A DNA stretch of 64,000 nucleotides. Source: Undibacterium sp. KW1 (GTDB lineage Bacteria > Pseudomonadota > Gammaproteobacteria > Burkholderiales > Burkholderiaceae_D). The stretch lies in assembly GCF_009937955.1 (NCBI RefSeq), contig NZ_AP018439.1, positions 1,736,001-1,800,000 on the forward strand, read 5' to 3'. Under the pieces are notes generated by a model, which searched no databases, was not told where the DNA came from, and saw nothing but the letters and a program-made list of their open reading frames with translations. The position numbers were made by a program, and so were the translations under genes. This document shows positions 17,689 to 27,772 of this stretch, piece after piece; the stretch's first letter is position 1, and each line of letters begins with the position of its first letter.

Positions 17689-18999
17689 ATGAGATTACCT
17701 CCAGCCATACTCGTCAATACCGAAGAAGTATTACGTGAGATTCTGCGTTTTACCGGCCCGGCAGATGGCACTTTGTCGCGTTATTTCCGTGATCACCCAC
17801 GCCTGGGTTCACGTGAACGTGGCGTAGTTGCGGAGGCTGTGTACGGCTTGCTGCGCAATAAAGCGGTGTATACCAATTTTTCTGAGTCCGGCATAGGTTC
17901 TCCTATGCGCCGCCTGAGCCTGCTGGGTCTGGCTGATGCCGTTGGCGTTGATGCTCTCGGTGGCTTGACAGAAGATGAAACTGCCTGGCTGCAACGTGTC
18001 ATGGAAATTGACCGCACGCACCTGCCTTTGATGATGAAGGCTAATTTGCCAGAATGGCTGTGGACAAAATTGCTGGAACGCTTTGGTGAAGAAGATGCTT
18101 TGGCGCTGGCCATGTCCCTCAATACCCCGGCGCCACTGGATTTGCGTGTCAATACCATCAAAGGTGATCGCGAAACCGTCATCACGACATTGGCGCAAGC
18201 ACCTATCATCGCTGAGCCTACGCCATATTCCAGCACAGGTTTGCGGGTACGTAAAAAACCATCCATCCAGAACCTGCCTTTATTCAAAGATGGCACGATA
18301 GAAGTTCAGGATGAAGGCAGTCAGTTACTGGCGCAACTGGTGGGTGCCAAGCGCGGTGAAATGGTGGCCGATTTCTGTGCCGGCGCCGGTGGCAAGACTT
18401 TGGCACTGGGTGCATTGATGCGCAATACCGGTCGTCTGTATGCTTTTGATATTTCTGAAAAACGCCTGGCCAAACTGAAGCCACGCATGGCACGCAGTTG
18501 TTTGTCGAATGTACACCCGGTCGTCATCGCGCACGAAAAAGACGCCAAGATCAAACGTCTGGCAGGTAAGCTGGACCGCGTGCTGGTTGATGCTCCTTGT
18601 AGTGGTCTGGGTACCTTGCGCCGTAATCCTGATGTCAAATGGCGTCAGACGCCAGAAGGCGTGGCAGAGTTGAATGTCAAGCAGGCCTCCATCCTGGCCA
18701 GTGCTGCGCGCATGGTCAAGCCGGGCGGTCGTCTGGTGTATGCAACCTGCAGTATTCTCGATGAAGAAAATGAAGGTATAGTCCAGGCTTTCCTGGCTGA
18801 GCATGCTGATTATGCATTGGTGCCTGCGTCTCAGGTATTGGCTGAGCAAAAAGTGGATCTGGAAATGGGTGACTATCTTAAACTCTATCCTCATCTGCAT
18901 CAGACTGATGGTTTCTTTGCAGCGATACTGGAACGCAAAAAAGCACCAGCCAAAGTTGTGCCAGAAGCGGCTGATCCAGAAATGGCAGCAGAAGATTAA
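17689..18999 (+). CDS. RsmB/NOP-family rRNA cytosine-C5 methyltransferase
   Basis: SAM-dependent RNA m5C methyltransferase of 436 residues. The N-terminal half is helical, RNA-binding in type. The methyltransferase domain contains DEGSQLLAQLVGAKRGEMV, the SAM loop DFCAGAGGKTLALGAL, the motif IV DAPCSGLGTLRRNPDVKWR with Cys, and motif VI YATCSILDEEN with the second Cys. The two cysteines are the catalytic and release residues of this family. The exact target (C967 as in RsmB or another site) cannot be assigned from sequence. GAAGG lies upstream of the start. Confidence 0.9.
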   Translation: MRLPPAILVNTEEVLREILRFTGPADGTLSRYFRDHPRLGSRERGVVAEAVYGLLRNKAVYTNFSESGIGSPMRRLSLLGLADAVGVDALGGLTEDETAWLQRVMEIDRTHLPLMMKANLPEWLWTKLLERFGEEDALALAMSLNTPAPLDLRVNTIKGDRETVITTLAQAPIIAEPTPYSSTGLRVRKKPSIQNLPLFKDGTIEVQDEGSQLLAQLVGAKRGEMVADFCAGAGGKTLALGALMRNTGRLYAFDISEKRLAKLKPRMARSCLSNVHPVVIAHEKDAKIKRLAGKLDRVLVDAPCSGLGTLRRNPDVKWRQTPEGVAELNVKQASILASAARMVKPGGRLVYATCSILDEENEGIVQAFLAEHADYALVPASQVLAEQKVDLEMGDYLKLYPHLHQTDGFFAAILERKKAPAKVVPEAADPEMAAED

Positions 19000-19048
19000 T
19001 TTCCATCCTCCGTTCCAGGTCTCCAAGTACGCACCGTAAGTTCCGCCT

Positions 19049-20347
19049 ATGAGCACACCTTTACTTGCCAGTTTATTGTCTGATTTATCCAAGGATCTGG
19101 GCCAGCCTGATTTTTACTGGCAAGTTGGGGTGGTTGTTCTTTGCTTTGGCCTCGCATGGGTTTTGTCGCGTGCCCTGAGGCGCAGTTTTACTGCCAAAGA
19201 CACTGATTCCGATGTCGTGAAGCTGGGAGTGGAAAGCTTCACCCGCGTACTCTCGCCGACCCTGGCGCTGATTTTTATCCTGATTGCAAAAATGATTTTA
19301 GGCAAATGGCAGCATACGCATTTGCTGTCCTTACTGTTCCCCATTATAGGTTCATTGGCACTGATAAGATTTGCCTTCTATGTGGTGCGGCAAACTTTTG
19401 CACGTGATGGTTATATAGGCAATTTCCTTGCCGCATTTGAAAAACTGTTTGCTGGCCTGGTCTGGCTGGGTGTCGTCCTGCATTTCACTGGTCTGGGTCT
19501 GGAGTTGTTTACTGCCCTCGATGAAGTTTCCGTGCCTTTAGGTAAAAACAAGGTATCGCTGCTGACCATATTGCAGGCCGTGGCTTCAGTCGTGGTTACC
19601 CTGGTTGTTGCCATGTGGGCCAGTGCTGCGCTCGAAAAACGCCTGATGCAGCTGCCGGATGCGCATTCTTCACTGAAGGTGGTCTTGTCACGGGTGAGCA
19701 GGGCAGTATTTATCCTGTTGGCCATACTCATCAGTCTGACCCTGGTTGGCATAGACCTTACCGTATTGTCTGTATTTGGTGGTGCGCTGGGCGTGGGCCT
19801 GGGTTTTGGCTTGCAGAAAATCACCAGCAGCTATGTATCCGGCTTCATTATCCTGCTTGACCGCAGTATGTCCATAGGTGACATGATCACGGTGGATAAA
19901 TATAGTGGGCGGGTTACGCAAATCAATACCCGCTATACCGTCTTGCAGGGTACCGATGGCGGTGAAGCCGTCATACCGAATGAAATGCTGGTGTCTTCAC
20001 CCGTGCAGAATTATTCCCTCAGTGACAGGACGGTCGCCATGTGGACTGATATGACGGTCGGCTACGAAACGGACCTCGGAAAGATCATGCCCATCCTTGG
20101 CGAGGCTGCGGCTACTGTGGAACGGGTTTGCAAAGACCCTGCGCCCGCTGCCTATTTGCTGAAGTTTGGCGCAGATGGTTTTGAGCTGAGGGTAGGGTTC
20201 TGGATTGCCGATCCTGAAAATGGACGTTCCAGCGTCATGTCTGCAGTGAATCTTGCTTTGTGGCAGGTTTTGCAAGAGCATCAGGTGAATTTGCCCTATG
20301 GTCAACGGGTTGTGACTTTAATTAACAGTCCAGCCAAAGAAACTTGA
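19049..20347 (+). CDS. MscS-family mechanosensitive ion channel
   Basis: Membrane channel of 432 residues for osmotic release. About five hydrophobic segments precede the MscS core. The pore-lining helix and beta domain are recognisable in GGALGVGLGFGLQKITSSYV and SGFIILLDRSMSIGDMITVD, followed by GRVTQINTRYTVLQ and IPNEMLVSSPVQNYS. The C-terminal domain ends normally. The extra N-terminal helices make it larger than E. coli MscS (286 residues), nearer the YbdG/YnaI-like types. It begins 49 bp after the rRNA methyltransferase. Confidence 0.9.
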   Translation: MSTPLLASLLSDLSKDLGQPDFYWQVGVVVLCFGLAWVLSRALRRSFTAKDTDSDVVKLGVESFTRVLSPTLALIFILIAKMILGKWQHTHLLSLLFPIIGSLALIRFAFYVVRQTFARDGYIGNFLAAFEKLFAGLVWLGVVLHFTGLGLELFTALDEVSVPLGKNKVSLLTILQAVASVVVTLVVAMWASAALEKRLMQLPDAHSSLKVVLSRVSRAVFILLAILISLTLVGIDLTVLSVFGGALGVGLGFGLQKITSSYVSGFIILLDRSMSIGDMITVDKYSGRVTQINTRYTVLQGTDGGEAVIPNEMLVSSPVQNYSLSDRTVAMWTDMTVGYETDLGKIMPILGEAAATVERVCKDPAPAAYLLKFGADGFELRVGFWIADPENGRSSVMSAVNLALWQVLQEHQVNLPYGQRVVTLINSPAKET

Positions 20348-20493
20348 GGCAAGGCAACAATATTAGTTCTAGAATTGGGTGAATCCCTCTAAAACCGCGT
20401 ACAATGCCGTCCGATGTCTATAATGAAAAAAGTTGATGGCGTTTTTGCGAAATCAACCAAGATGCCGTCAATAACAATGGAGTACATGTCATT

Positions 20494-21696
20494 TTGAGCA
20501 CTTTTATCGATACAGTAGTTGATTTTCTGTCCAACGGTCTGACCCGTGCGACAGCCTGGCAGGTATTTATCTTCACGATGGTCGTGACGCATATCACGAT
20601 TGCCAGCGTGACAATTTTCTTGCACCGCTGCCAGGCTCACCGCGCGCTGGAATTGCATGCGATTCCCAGCCATTTCTTTCGTTTCTGGTTGTGGCTGACC
20701 ACTGGTCAGGTCACCAAGGAATGGGCTGCGATACACCGTAAACATCATGCCAAGTGCGAAACTGAAGAAGACCCACACAGCCCGGTAACGCGCGGCATCA
20801 AAAAAGTCTTGTTCGAAGGCGCAGAGCTGTACCGTGCAGAATGCAAGAACCTGGAAACCATGGAAAAGTATGGCCATGGCACACCAGACGACTGGATGGA
20901 GCGCAATGTATATACCCGCTTTAGCTGGCAAGGCGTGGCCCTGATGCTGATCATCGACTTCATGCTGTTTGGTGTCGTTGGTGTCACAGTATGGGCTGTA
21001 CAGATGCTGTGGATACCTGTAACTGCGGCCGGCATCATCAACGGTATTGGTCATTACTGGGGGTACCGCAATTACGATTGCACTGATGCCTCACGCAATA
21101 TCCTCCCTATCGGTATTTTGATTGGTGGTGAAGAACTACATAACAACCACCATACATTTGGTACATCAGCCAAATTGTCGTCCAAATGGTATGAGTTCGA
21201 CATAGGCTGGCTGTATATCCGCAGCATGGAAATCGTTGGTCTGGCCAAGGTCAAGAAAGTCGCTCCTGAACCCAAGTTCAAGGAAATCAAAACTGTCGTT
21301 GATCTGGAAACCCTACAAGCCGTGATCACCAACCGCTATGACGTGATGGCCAAATATGCCAAGTCCTTGCGTCGTGCGTGGAGTGAGGAAGTAGCAAGCT
21401 TGCGCGAGAAAGCCATGTTCGAGGCGCACATGCTGAAATCGACCAAGAAATTGTTGCAGCGTGAGCCCACCAAGCTCGAAGCGCCTCAGCAACAGCAATT
21501 GTCTGAGGTGCTGGCACATAGCCGCGCACTAAAAACCATGCATGATATGCGTGTGGAGCTGGGCCTGATCTGGGAGCGTTCCACCGTCAGCCGTGAGCAA
21601 CTGGTGCAGCAATTGCAGGACTGGTGTGTACGTGCAGAAGCATCTGGCATCCAGACTCTGCGCGAGTTTTCGCTCAGGCTGCGTACTTACGCTTGA
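20494..21696 (+). CDS. Fatty-acid desaturase with ISL3-transposase-like C-terminus
   Basis: Membrane di-iron acyl desaturase of 400 residues that introduces a double bond into acyl chains. The three His boxes are HRCQAH, HRKHH and HNNHH, with hydrophobic helices between. I used TTG at 20494 (GGAG about 11 nt upstream); an ATG at 20486 is in another frame and stops at once. The last 110 residues are helical and not part of a desaturase core. The end, WCVRAEASGIQTLREFSLRL, resembles from memory the C-terminal end of ISL3-family transposases. Likely role: membrane fluidity, including cold adaptation. Confidence 0.87.
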   Translation: MSTFIDTVVDFLSNGLTRATAWQVFIFTMVVTHITIASVTIFLHRCQAHRALELHAIPSHFFRFWLWLTTGQVTKEWAAIHRKHHAKCETEEDPHSPVTRGIKKVLFEGAELYRAECKNLETMEKYGHGTPDDWMERNVYTRFSWQGVALMLIIDFMLFGVVGVTVWAVQMLWIPVTAAGIINGIGHYWGYRNYDCTDASRNILPIGILIGGEELHNNHHTFGTSAKLSSKWYEFDIGWLYIRSMEIVGLAKVKKVAPEPKFKEIKTVVDLETLQAVITNRYDVMAKYAKSLRRAWSEEVASLREKAMFEAHMLKSTKKLLQREPTKLEAPQQQQLSEVLAHSRALKTMHDMRVELGLIWERSTVSREQLVQQLQDWCVRAEASGIQTLREFSLRLRTYA

Positions 21697-21715
21697 TACT
21701 TACTGAACGTATGTT

Positions 21716-21747
21716 AAAACGGCACTTAGGTGCCGTTTTGTTTTTTT
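21716..21747 (+). terminator. Rho-independent terminator after the desaturase
   Basis: AAAACGGCAC and GTGCCGTTTT form a stem with a small loop, followed by a T-rich run. Confidence 0.9.
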
Positions 21748-21948
21748 GTTCCCATAATGTATATGTCGCCCACTTGTTGCGTGCTTGTGCAAGATGGTTA
21801 AACATTGTGGCTACTCAAGAAATACTGCTAAGCAGATTAACTAACTGTTTAAGGTTTCCCTATTTGTTGGTACAGTAAAGTGTCGACAGGCAGGTGCTAT
21901 GATTTACCTGATGCCTACTTGAGTGTTTAAATAACAGAAGAGGTGTAC

Positions 21949-22569
21949 ATGGTTCCCAGTGTCAATATAAAAAGCAGGATACTGTTAGTTGATGACGATG
22001 AGTTCACGCTTACGCTTCTGAGCAGGATTTTGGAGAGGGCTGACTATGAGATCATCCAGGCGCAGTGCGGTGAAGATGCATTGAATGTCATCTTGATGCA
22101 GGAGCCTGATATTGCTCTGCTTGATATCAATATGCCTGGCATGTCAGGCCTTGATCTGGCGAATCACTTACGTACTGAAACTGCTATCCCATTTATGTTC
22201 CTGTCTGCCACTTCAGATACTGAAATCGTCAAACAGGCGGTAGAGTACGGCGCGGTAGGTTACATGGTCAAGCCAGTAGATGTATTAAATATCGTTCCCA
22301 CAGTTGAGGCAAGTCTTGCGCGCGCCAGAGAGATCAGGCAATTGAAGAAGAGCGAGGTTAATCTTACATCTGCGCTTGCTTCTGGCCGTGAAACCAGCAT
22401 GGCGGTAGGCTTGCTGATGGCCAAATTTCAGTCTGATCGGCAAGTCGCGTTTGATGTGTTGCGTAACTTTGCCCGTTCTAATCGACGGCCTATACACGAA
22501 GTTGCAAGTATGCTTTTGCAAGCAGAAGAGACCATCAACCAATTCAAAAACCTGTTTGGTGGCAAATAG
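21949..22569 (+). CDS. Response regulator with ANTAR RNA-binding domain
   Basis: A 206-residue regulator. The receiver domain spans about residues 8-125, with acidic DDDE, the phosphoacceptor Asp59 in LLDINMPGMSG, the Thr/Ser in FLSATSD and the Lys in VKPVD. The C-terminal 55 residues (ETSMAVGLLMAKFQSDRQVA through NRRPIHEVASMLL) match the ANTAR pattern. ANTAR proteins bind paired hairpins in RNA to prevent termination. AGAAGAGG precedes the ATG. No ANTAR-sensing partner gene or obvious target leader is adjacent; the nearby HD-GYP and kinase genes may share the pathway. Confidence 0.88.
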   Translation: MVPSVNIKSRILLVDDDEFTLTLLSRILERADYEIIQAQCGEDALNVILMQEPDIALLDINMPGMSGLDLANHLRTETAIPFMFLSATSDTEIVKQAVEYGAVGYMVKPVDVLNIVPTVEASLARAREIRQLKKSEVNLTSALASGRETSMAVGLLMAKFQSDRQVAFDVLRNFARSNRRPIHEVASMLLQAEETINQFKNLFGGK

Positions 22570-23177
22570 ATCGACACCATCAAAAGATGGTTAAATCTTG
22601 TTTCTCTGTATTGCCGTGTGGCAAAATTCAGATATTATTCACTTCAGGCGAAGCGACTATCAGTTAATTCACCTGTCCTGTAACCATTTCCCCGTTATGG
22701 GACGTCTCATCAAATGCCGTCTGTTGTCGCCCCATTGCTGCGACCAATTGTCGGCTTCACCGGCCCAGAACCGCCGTCTTTCTCTATTCGCATAGTGTCT
22801 TGTTTTTCGCAGGCAATTGCCCATGCGTCTGCTTAAACTTGTTTTTAGTCATTTGCACGAGAATGTACGCAGATCGAAAGGAATAGATGTGTTCACAGAT
22901 ATTATTCAGCAGAATCTTCCGAATTCACCTGAACCAGGCAGGGCATATTCTTGCATTGGTTTTGCTATGCAAGGTGTAATCATTCAAGTTATGTCGAATA
23001 AGTTACGCCCAATGGACAATCAACGGGGCTTGTCAATTTGACTGGATAAGCGCAATAAAACGACTAAAGTAGAGAGTGCTATTTGCACTTAATAAACATC
23101 AGGCTGTGTCAGGCAAAAAGATAGTAGAAAAAACGCCTTCGATGCCAGTGTGAGTATCAAATAAATGGGAAAAAAGG
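22570..23177. other. 608-bp gap with no supported gene
   Basis: Short open frames here (for example 22817-23041, 74 codons) lack a ribosome binding site and recognisable protein features. It may hold the promoter of the HD-GYP gene. I see no strong hairpin or repeat. Confidence 0.5.
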
Positions 23178-24221
23178 ATGACTGCGAAACCTAATGTATT
23201 GATCGTTGACGATAATGCCGTCAACCTGTTGCTGCTGGCGACGCTGACAGAATCTGTCAGCGGTTTTCCTGCCATAAGTTTTGATGATCCGCTCAAGGCT
23301 TGTGAGTGGTGCCAGTCAAATACCCCGGATCTTATTCTGGTTGACTATATGATGCCGGGATTGAATGGGCATGATTTCATCCGCAACGTCAGGAAGCTAC
23401 CACACGGCATGGATGTCCCCATCGTCATGGTGACCACAGAAAACGAAAAGGCGGTCAGGCATGAGGCCTTGTCGCTGGGAGCAACCGAATTTCTTGCCAA
23501 GCCTGTGGATATACCTGAATGCCGTAGCCGCATACGCAATTTACTCGCCTTGCGCCACTCTCAAAATTTGATCAAGGACAGGGCCAAGCTATTGGAGCAT
23601 GAGGTGCAACTGGCGACAACTGCCATCATCGAAAGGGAGAGAGAGTTAATCGTGCGATTGTCCAAGGCTGCCGAGTTCCGGGATCCAGAAACCGGGGCGC
23701 ATGTGCAGAGAATGGCACATTACTCCAGGATTATTGCTAAGAAAATGGGCTTGTCTGCTGAATTTCAACAACTCTTACTGGATGCAGCTCCCATGCATGA
23801 CGTTGGCAAACTGGGGATTCCTGACCATATCCTGTTAAAGCCAGGGAGACTGGATGACGATGAATTACGCATCATGCGGCGACACGCAGAAATTGGATCT
23901 GTGATCCTGGCGGGCAGTTCTGCACCTTTAATACAGTTGGGTGAGGAAATTGCCAGGACGCATCATGAAAAATATGACGGAACAGGATATCCAAATAATC
24001 TGGCTGGGGAAAATATTCCACTCTCTGGACGCATTGTGGCCGTCGCGGATGTATTTGACGCCCTGACTTCAGTGCGTCCTTACAAAAAAGCCTGGTCTGA
24101 CGAGGATGCACGGAAGTTTTTGCAGGATAACGCCGGTAGCCATTTTTGCCCCATCTGTGTGGCGGCATTTATCGATGCCTGGGATGAAGTCTTGCAAGTG
24201 AAAGCAAGCTTGCAGGACTGA
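23178..24221 (+). CDS. Two-component regulator with HD-GYP phosphodiesterase domain
   Basis: A 347-residue RpfG-like protein expected to hydrolyse cyclic di-GMP under phosphorylation control. The receiver domain occupies about residues 5-125, with Asp56 in LVDYMMPGLNG and KPVD. The HD-GYP domain follows from about 155 with H207-D208 in HDVGKLGIPDHILLKPGRL, then RTHHEKYDGTGYPNNLAG and VADVFDALTSVRPYKKAW, all key residues present. It lies 86 bp before the hybrid kinase, which could phosphorylate it. Confidence 0.94.
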   Translation: MTAKPNVLIVDDNAVNLLLLATLTESVSGFPAISFDDPLKACEWCQSNTPDLILVDYMMPGLNGHDFIRNVRKLPHGMDVPIVMVTTENEKAVRHEALSLGATEFLAKPVDIPECRSRIRNLLALRHSQNLIKDRAKLLEHEVQLATTAIIERERELIVRLSKAAEFRDPETGAHVQRMAHYSRIIAKKMGLSAEFQQLLLDAAPMHDVGKLGIPDHILLKPGRLDDDELRIMRRHAEIGSVILAGSSAPLIQLGEEIARTHHEKYDGTGYPNNLAGENIPLSGRIVAVADVFDALTSVRPYKKAWSDEDARKFLQDNAGSHFCPICVAAFIDAWDEVLQVKASLQD

Positions 24222-24307
24222 TGACATTTTTTTAGATTCAAAATTTCTGTGAGCGGGCAGATGCTTATGGTGTCAATCCAGCCTGCGCACCTCAGTGGAT
24301 AAAGCAA

Positions 24308-27300
24308 ATGAAAACAGCCAGAAAACGCTTTCGCCGTCAGTTGATACTGATGTTCGCCCTGACACTGCTGCTGACCTGGAGCTTTGTTGCCTATGAGCTG
24401 TTTCGCAGCCGCACGCAATACTTGCAAGAGGCAAACGTCCGTACTTACGTACAGTCACAGGTATTTGCTGAGTACTCACAGTCCGTCGTCCGACGCATCA
24501 ATGAAGTGTTACTGGACATACGCGGCGACTGGAATGGTAACTGGGCTGAATTCGCTGACGTCGTGCGTCGTCGTCAGGAAATCTTGCAAGATATCTCTTT
24601 CCAGGTAGCAGTGATAGACAAAGACGGCATGATGCAATTTTCAAATTTGTCAAAACCGAACGAAAAGGTGGATCTCAGCCAGCGCGAACATTTTCGTGTA
24701 CACCGCGATAGTCCCGAGACCGACGCCCTGTTTATCAGCAAACCTTTAAAAGGGAAAGTATCGGGCAAATGGTCACTACAGTTCACGCGTCCCATATTGA
24801 GGCAAGGTAAGTTTGACGGCGTTTTGGTGGTATCCGTCAGCCCGGACCAATTTACTGCATTGGCAAAAAAACTCAATATGTCTGAAGGCGGTGCGGTAAC
24901 AGTGTTGCGTGATAGTGGTGAGGTAATGGCACGATATCCATCCATGGAATCCGTCCTGGGAAAAGTTATCGACAACAGCTTTCTTGGATTGTCTTCCACA
25001 CCTAGTCTTGCCGGGAATTATAGGCGGGTTGCTAAAGTAGATGGTGTAGAAAGGATTTACGGTTACTTTCGGATACCTGGGTATCAATTAACTTTCCTGG
25101 TTGGTGAATCGGTCGAGAGCGTATTGATGCCTTATGCGACGCACAGGAACATGGTTTTGGGTACCGCACTTGTCATCAGTTTGTGCGCCTCTTTCCTGTT
25201 TAGCCTCTTGTTTAAAACGCTGAACGCCAGGGATGGCATACAAGAGCAATTGGTTGAGCGTGAGGCTATCTTGCGCCAGTCCCAAGAAGTGGGACAGATA
25301 GGGAGTTTTTCACTGGATATCGCTCGCAAGATATTCGAGTGTTCAGACACCATGAATGCTATTTTTGGTTTGCCTGCGGAGTTTGAGAAAACCTATGCCA
25401 ACTGGCTGGAAATGATTGTCCCCGAGTTTCGTGAAGCGGTTGGCAAGGCCATGAGCGCAGCCATAGAGCAGCAAACCCGGTTCAGCTATGAATATAAGAT
25501 CGTGCGGCTCCTAGATGGTCGCGAATGCTGGATACAGACAGTGGGTGAAATCAAGCGGGGCTCGGCAGATCAAGCTAGGTATCTGGTCGGGATAGTTCTG
25601 GACACCACAGAGCGCAGGCTGCATGAAGAAGAATTGTTGAAGGCAAAAGAGATGGCAGAAGCTGCCAATACTGCCAAGAGTTTGTTTCTTGCATCCATGT
25701 CGCATGAGATACGTACGCCCATGAATGGAATTCTGGGGATGACGGAGCTTGCGCTTGATAGTAACTTGAATCGTGAACAGCGTCAGTATCTTAATTTGAT
25801 CAAGTCGTCCGCTGATTCGCTGCTGACCATTATTGATGACATACTCGACTCGTCCAAGATAGAAGCAGGTAAGCTCGTATTGGACCATGTGGTATTTGAT
25901 CTGGCCACCATGCTTGACGATGCGGTGAAAACCCTGGTCATTCCGGCTGAACAAAAAGGGCTGGAGCTGGTTGCTGATACTGATATTGACAGCCGTCATA
26001 CGCTCATCGGTGATCCTGTCCGCATACGGCAAATTTTATTTAACGTGGTCGGCAATGCAATCAAGTTTACTGATAGCGGAGAGGTAGTTATCCAGGTCCG
26101 GCAAGAAGTAGTACCTGGTGGCGAGGTGCTCTTGCATTTTAAAGTGACCGATACGGGCATAGGGATAGAGCAATCCAAAATTGCCAGCATTTTTGATTCA
26201 TTTTCACAGGCGGATAATTCCATTACCAGAAAATATGGCGGTACCGGCCTGGGATTATCGATTTCCTCGCGCCTTGTAGAGATGATGCACGGTCGCATCT
26301 GGGTTGAGAGTGAGTTGGGGCATGGAAGTACCTTTCATTTTGTCATCCGTCTGATCAAAGGGGGCGAAAGCCGGCTGCCATCGCTGCTACGTCTGCCTGA
26401 GCGCAAGATTTTGGTGGTGGATGACAGCACTGCCAACCGGCAATTTCTGGCGGACTCTTTTCTGGAAATGGGTATACAGGCCGTATGTGCCGAAACTGCT
26501 CAGGAAGCCTTGGGTGAGATGCTGCGCGCGCAGCGTAGCGGCAATGCCTATGACCTCATCTTAATCGATGCCCACATGCCCGGTATGGATGGATTTGCCT
26601 TGCATAAGAAGATGGCAGAAACCATGCCGCCGCTTGCCGCCAAAGTCATCATGATGATTTCTGCTGGCATACGGGGGGATGCGGACCGTTGCCGCATGGC
26701 GGGCATAGAATTTTATATGAGCAAACCTGTCAGGTTGCCGGATTTAAGATCAACACTGGTATCGGCATTGGATATGGACAGCGATAATGTTGCCGACTCA
26801 GAACAGGCTGAAAATCCAGCGCCTTCATCGGTAAAAAGATTGTCTATCTTGCTGGCAGAAGATAATTTGATTAATCAGCAACTGGCTGTACGGCTACTTG
26901 AGAAGTCCGGGCACAGTGTCAAAGTCTGTGACAATGGCCAGGATGCCCTGAGTTTGGTTGAAACAGAAAAATTTGATGTCGTGCTCATGGATGTGCAAAT
27001 GCCCGTGATGGATGGCATAGAGGCTTGCCTGGCAATCCGTGCCAGGGAAGAGCTGCGCGGCGGGCATCTGCCTGTCATTGCAATGACCGCCAACGTCATG
27101 GATGGGGACAGGGAGCGTTGTCTTGCTGCTGGTATGGACGATTATCTATCCAAGCCGATACAGTCAAAAAAACTGATGGATTGTATTGAAGCGGTATTGA
27201 GTGGACATCGGATAAGTCAGTTACTGGATGATCATTCGGGAGATGTTCTGCAGGTGTTACCTGAATTTGATTATGCAAAAGCCCTGGAAAAAACGGATGC

Positions 27301-27598
27301 TGAAGTGCTCGATATTGTGGGCAAGCTGGCTCTCACGAACATACCAGCCCAGCTTGCAGAAATTGCATCTGCATTGCATGCCAGCCATTTATCAGACCTG
27401 CAGCGCGCCGCCCATACTCTTAAAGGGGTTATGGGATACTTTGGAGCTACGCCCATCGTCGAATATGCGAAAAGAATTGAATTGAGTGCCAAGCAGGGGG
27501 AGTTGGAGGTGGCCCAGCGGCATTTTCAGTTATTGGAAGTGGAAACCAGAAAATTTCTGGTTCATTTGACGGATAAATTGGGAAAGCATGAGTGTTAG
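24308..27598 (+). CDS. Hybrid sensor histidine kinase (dCache, PAS, two receivers, Hpt)
   Basis: A 1,096-residue phosphorelay protein. The order is: TM1 at about 12-32; periplasmic double-Cache-like sensor at 35-275; TM2 at about 282-302; PAS at about 325-440; HisKA with His466 in SHEIRTPMNGILGM; HATPase with NAIKFTDSG and GGTGLGLSI; receiver 1 with Asp754 in LIDAHMPGMDGF; receiver 2 with Asp895 in VLMDVQMPVMDG; and Hpt with His1036 in AHTLKG. All phosphotransfer residues are intact. The downstream target may be the adjacent HD-GYP or ANTAR regulator. The ligand is unknown; dCache domains often bind amino acids or organic acids. Confidence 0.94.
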   Translation: MKTARKRFRRQLILMFALTLLLTWSFVAYELFRSRTQYLQEANVRTYVQSQVFAEYSQSVVRRINEVLLDIRGDWNGNWAEFADVVRRRQEILQDISFQVAVIDKDGMMQFSNLSKPNEKVDLSQREHFRVHRDSPETDALFISKPLKGKVSGKWSLQFTRPILRQGKFDGVLVVSVSPDQFTALAKKLNMSEGGAVTVLRDSGEVMARYPSMESVLGKVIDNSFLGLSSTPSLAGNYRRVAKVDGVERIYGYFRIPGYQLTFLVGESVESVLMPYATHRNMVLGTALVISLCASFLFSLLFKTLNARDGIQEQLVEREAILRQSQEVGQIGSFSLDIARKIFECSDTMNAIFGLPAEFEKTYANWLEMIVPEFREAVGKAMSAAIEQQTRFSYEYKIVRLLDGRECWIQTVGEIKRGSADQARYLVGIVLDTTERRLHEEELLKAKEMAEAANTAKSLFLASMSHEIRTPMNGILGMTELALDSNLNREQRQYLNLIKSSADSLLTIIDDILDSSKIEAGKLVLDHVVFDLATMLDDAVKTLVIPAEQKGLELVADTDIDSRHTLIGDPVRIRQILFNVVGNAIKFTDSGEVVIQVRQEVVPGGEVLLHFKVTDTGIGIEQSKIASIFDSFSQADNSITRKYGGTGLGLSISSRLVEMMHGRIWVESELGHGSTFHFVIRLIKGGESRLPSLLRLPERKILVVDDSTANRQFLADSFLEMGIQAVCAETAQEALGEMLRAQRSGNAYDLILIDAHMPGMDGFALHKKMAETMPPLAAKVIMMISAGIRGDADRCRMAGIEFYMSKPVRLPDLRSTLVSALDMDSDNVADSEQAENPAPSSVKRLSILLAEDNLINQQLAVRLLEKSGHSVKVCDNGQDALSLVETEKFDVVLMDVQMPVMDGIEACLAIRAREELRGGHLPVIAMTANVMDGDRERCLAAGMDDYLSKPIQSKKLMDCIEAVLSGHRISQLLDDHSGDVLQVLPEFDYAKALEKTDAEVLDIVGKLALTNIPAQLAEIASALHASHLSDLQRAAHTLKGVMGYFGATPIVEYAKRIELSAKQGELEVAQRHFQLLEVETRKFLVHLTDKLGKHEC

Positions 27599-27719
27599 TT
27601 CTCTGGACATGTCACCTGTAGTCGCGATGAAAGTTACGTCCGGAGGAACTTGAGCTTCTTGCTTGAGGTCTTGATTGCTGCTCACTTATGCATATTCATC
27701 ATCAAGCCATTGGATTCAG

Positions 27720-27754
27720 ACATAAAAAACCCTGCAATGCAGGGTTTTTTATGT
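27720..27754. terminator. Bidirectional terminator between the kinase and rpmG
   Basis: ACATAAAAAACCCTGCA and TGCAGGGTTTTTTATGT are near-perfect complementary arms between two convergent genes. Confidence 0.92.
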
Positions 27755-27772
27755 CTACAAAACTTACCAGAA

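Noticed and set aside
22817..23041. 74-codon ORF in the gap before the HD-GYP gene
   Set aside because: No ribosome binding site, no recognisable domain and no neighbouring partner.
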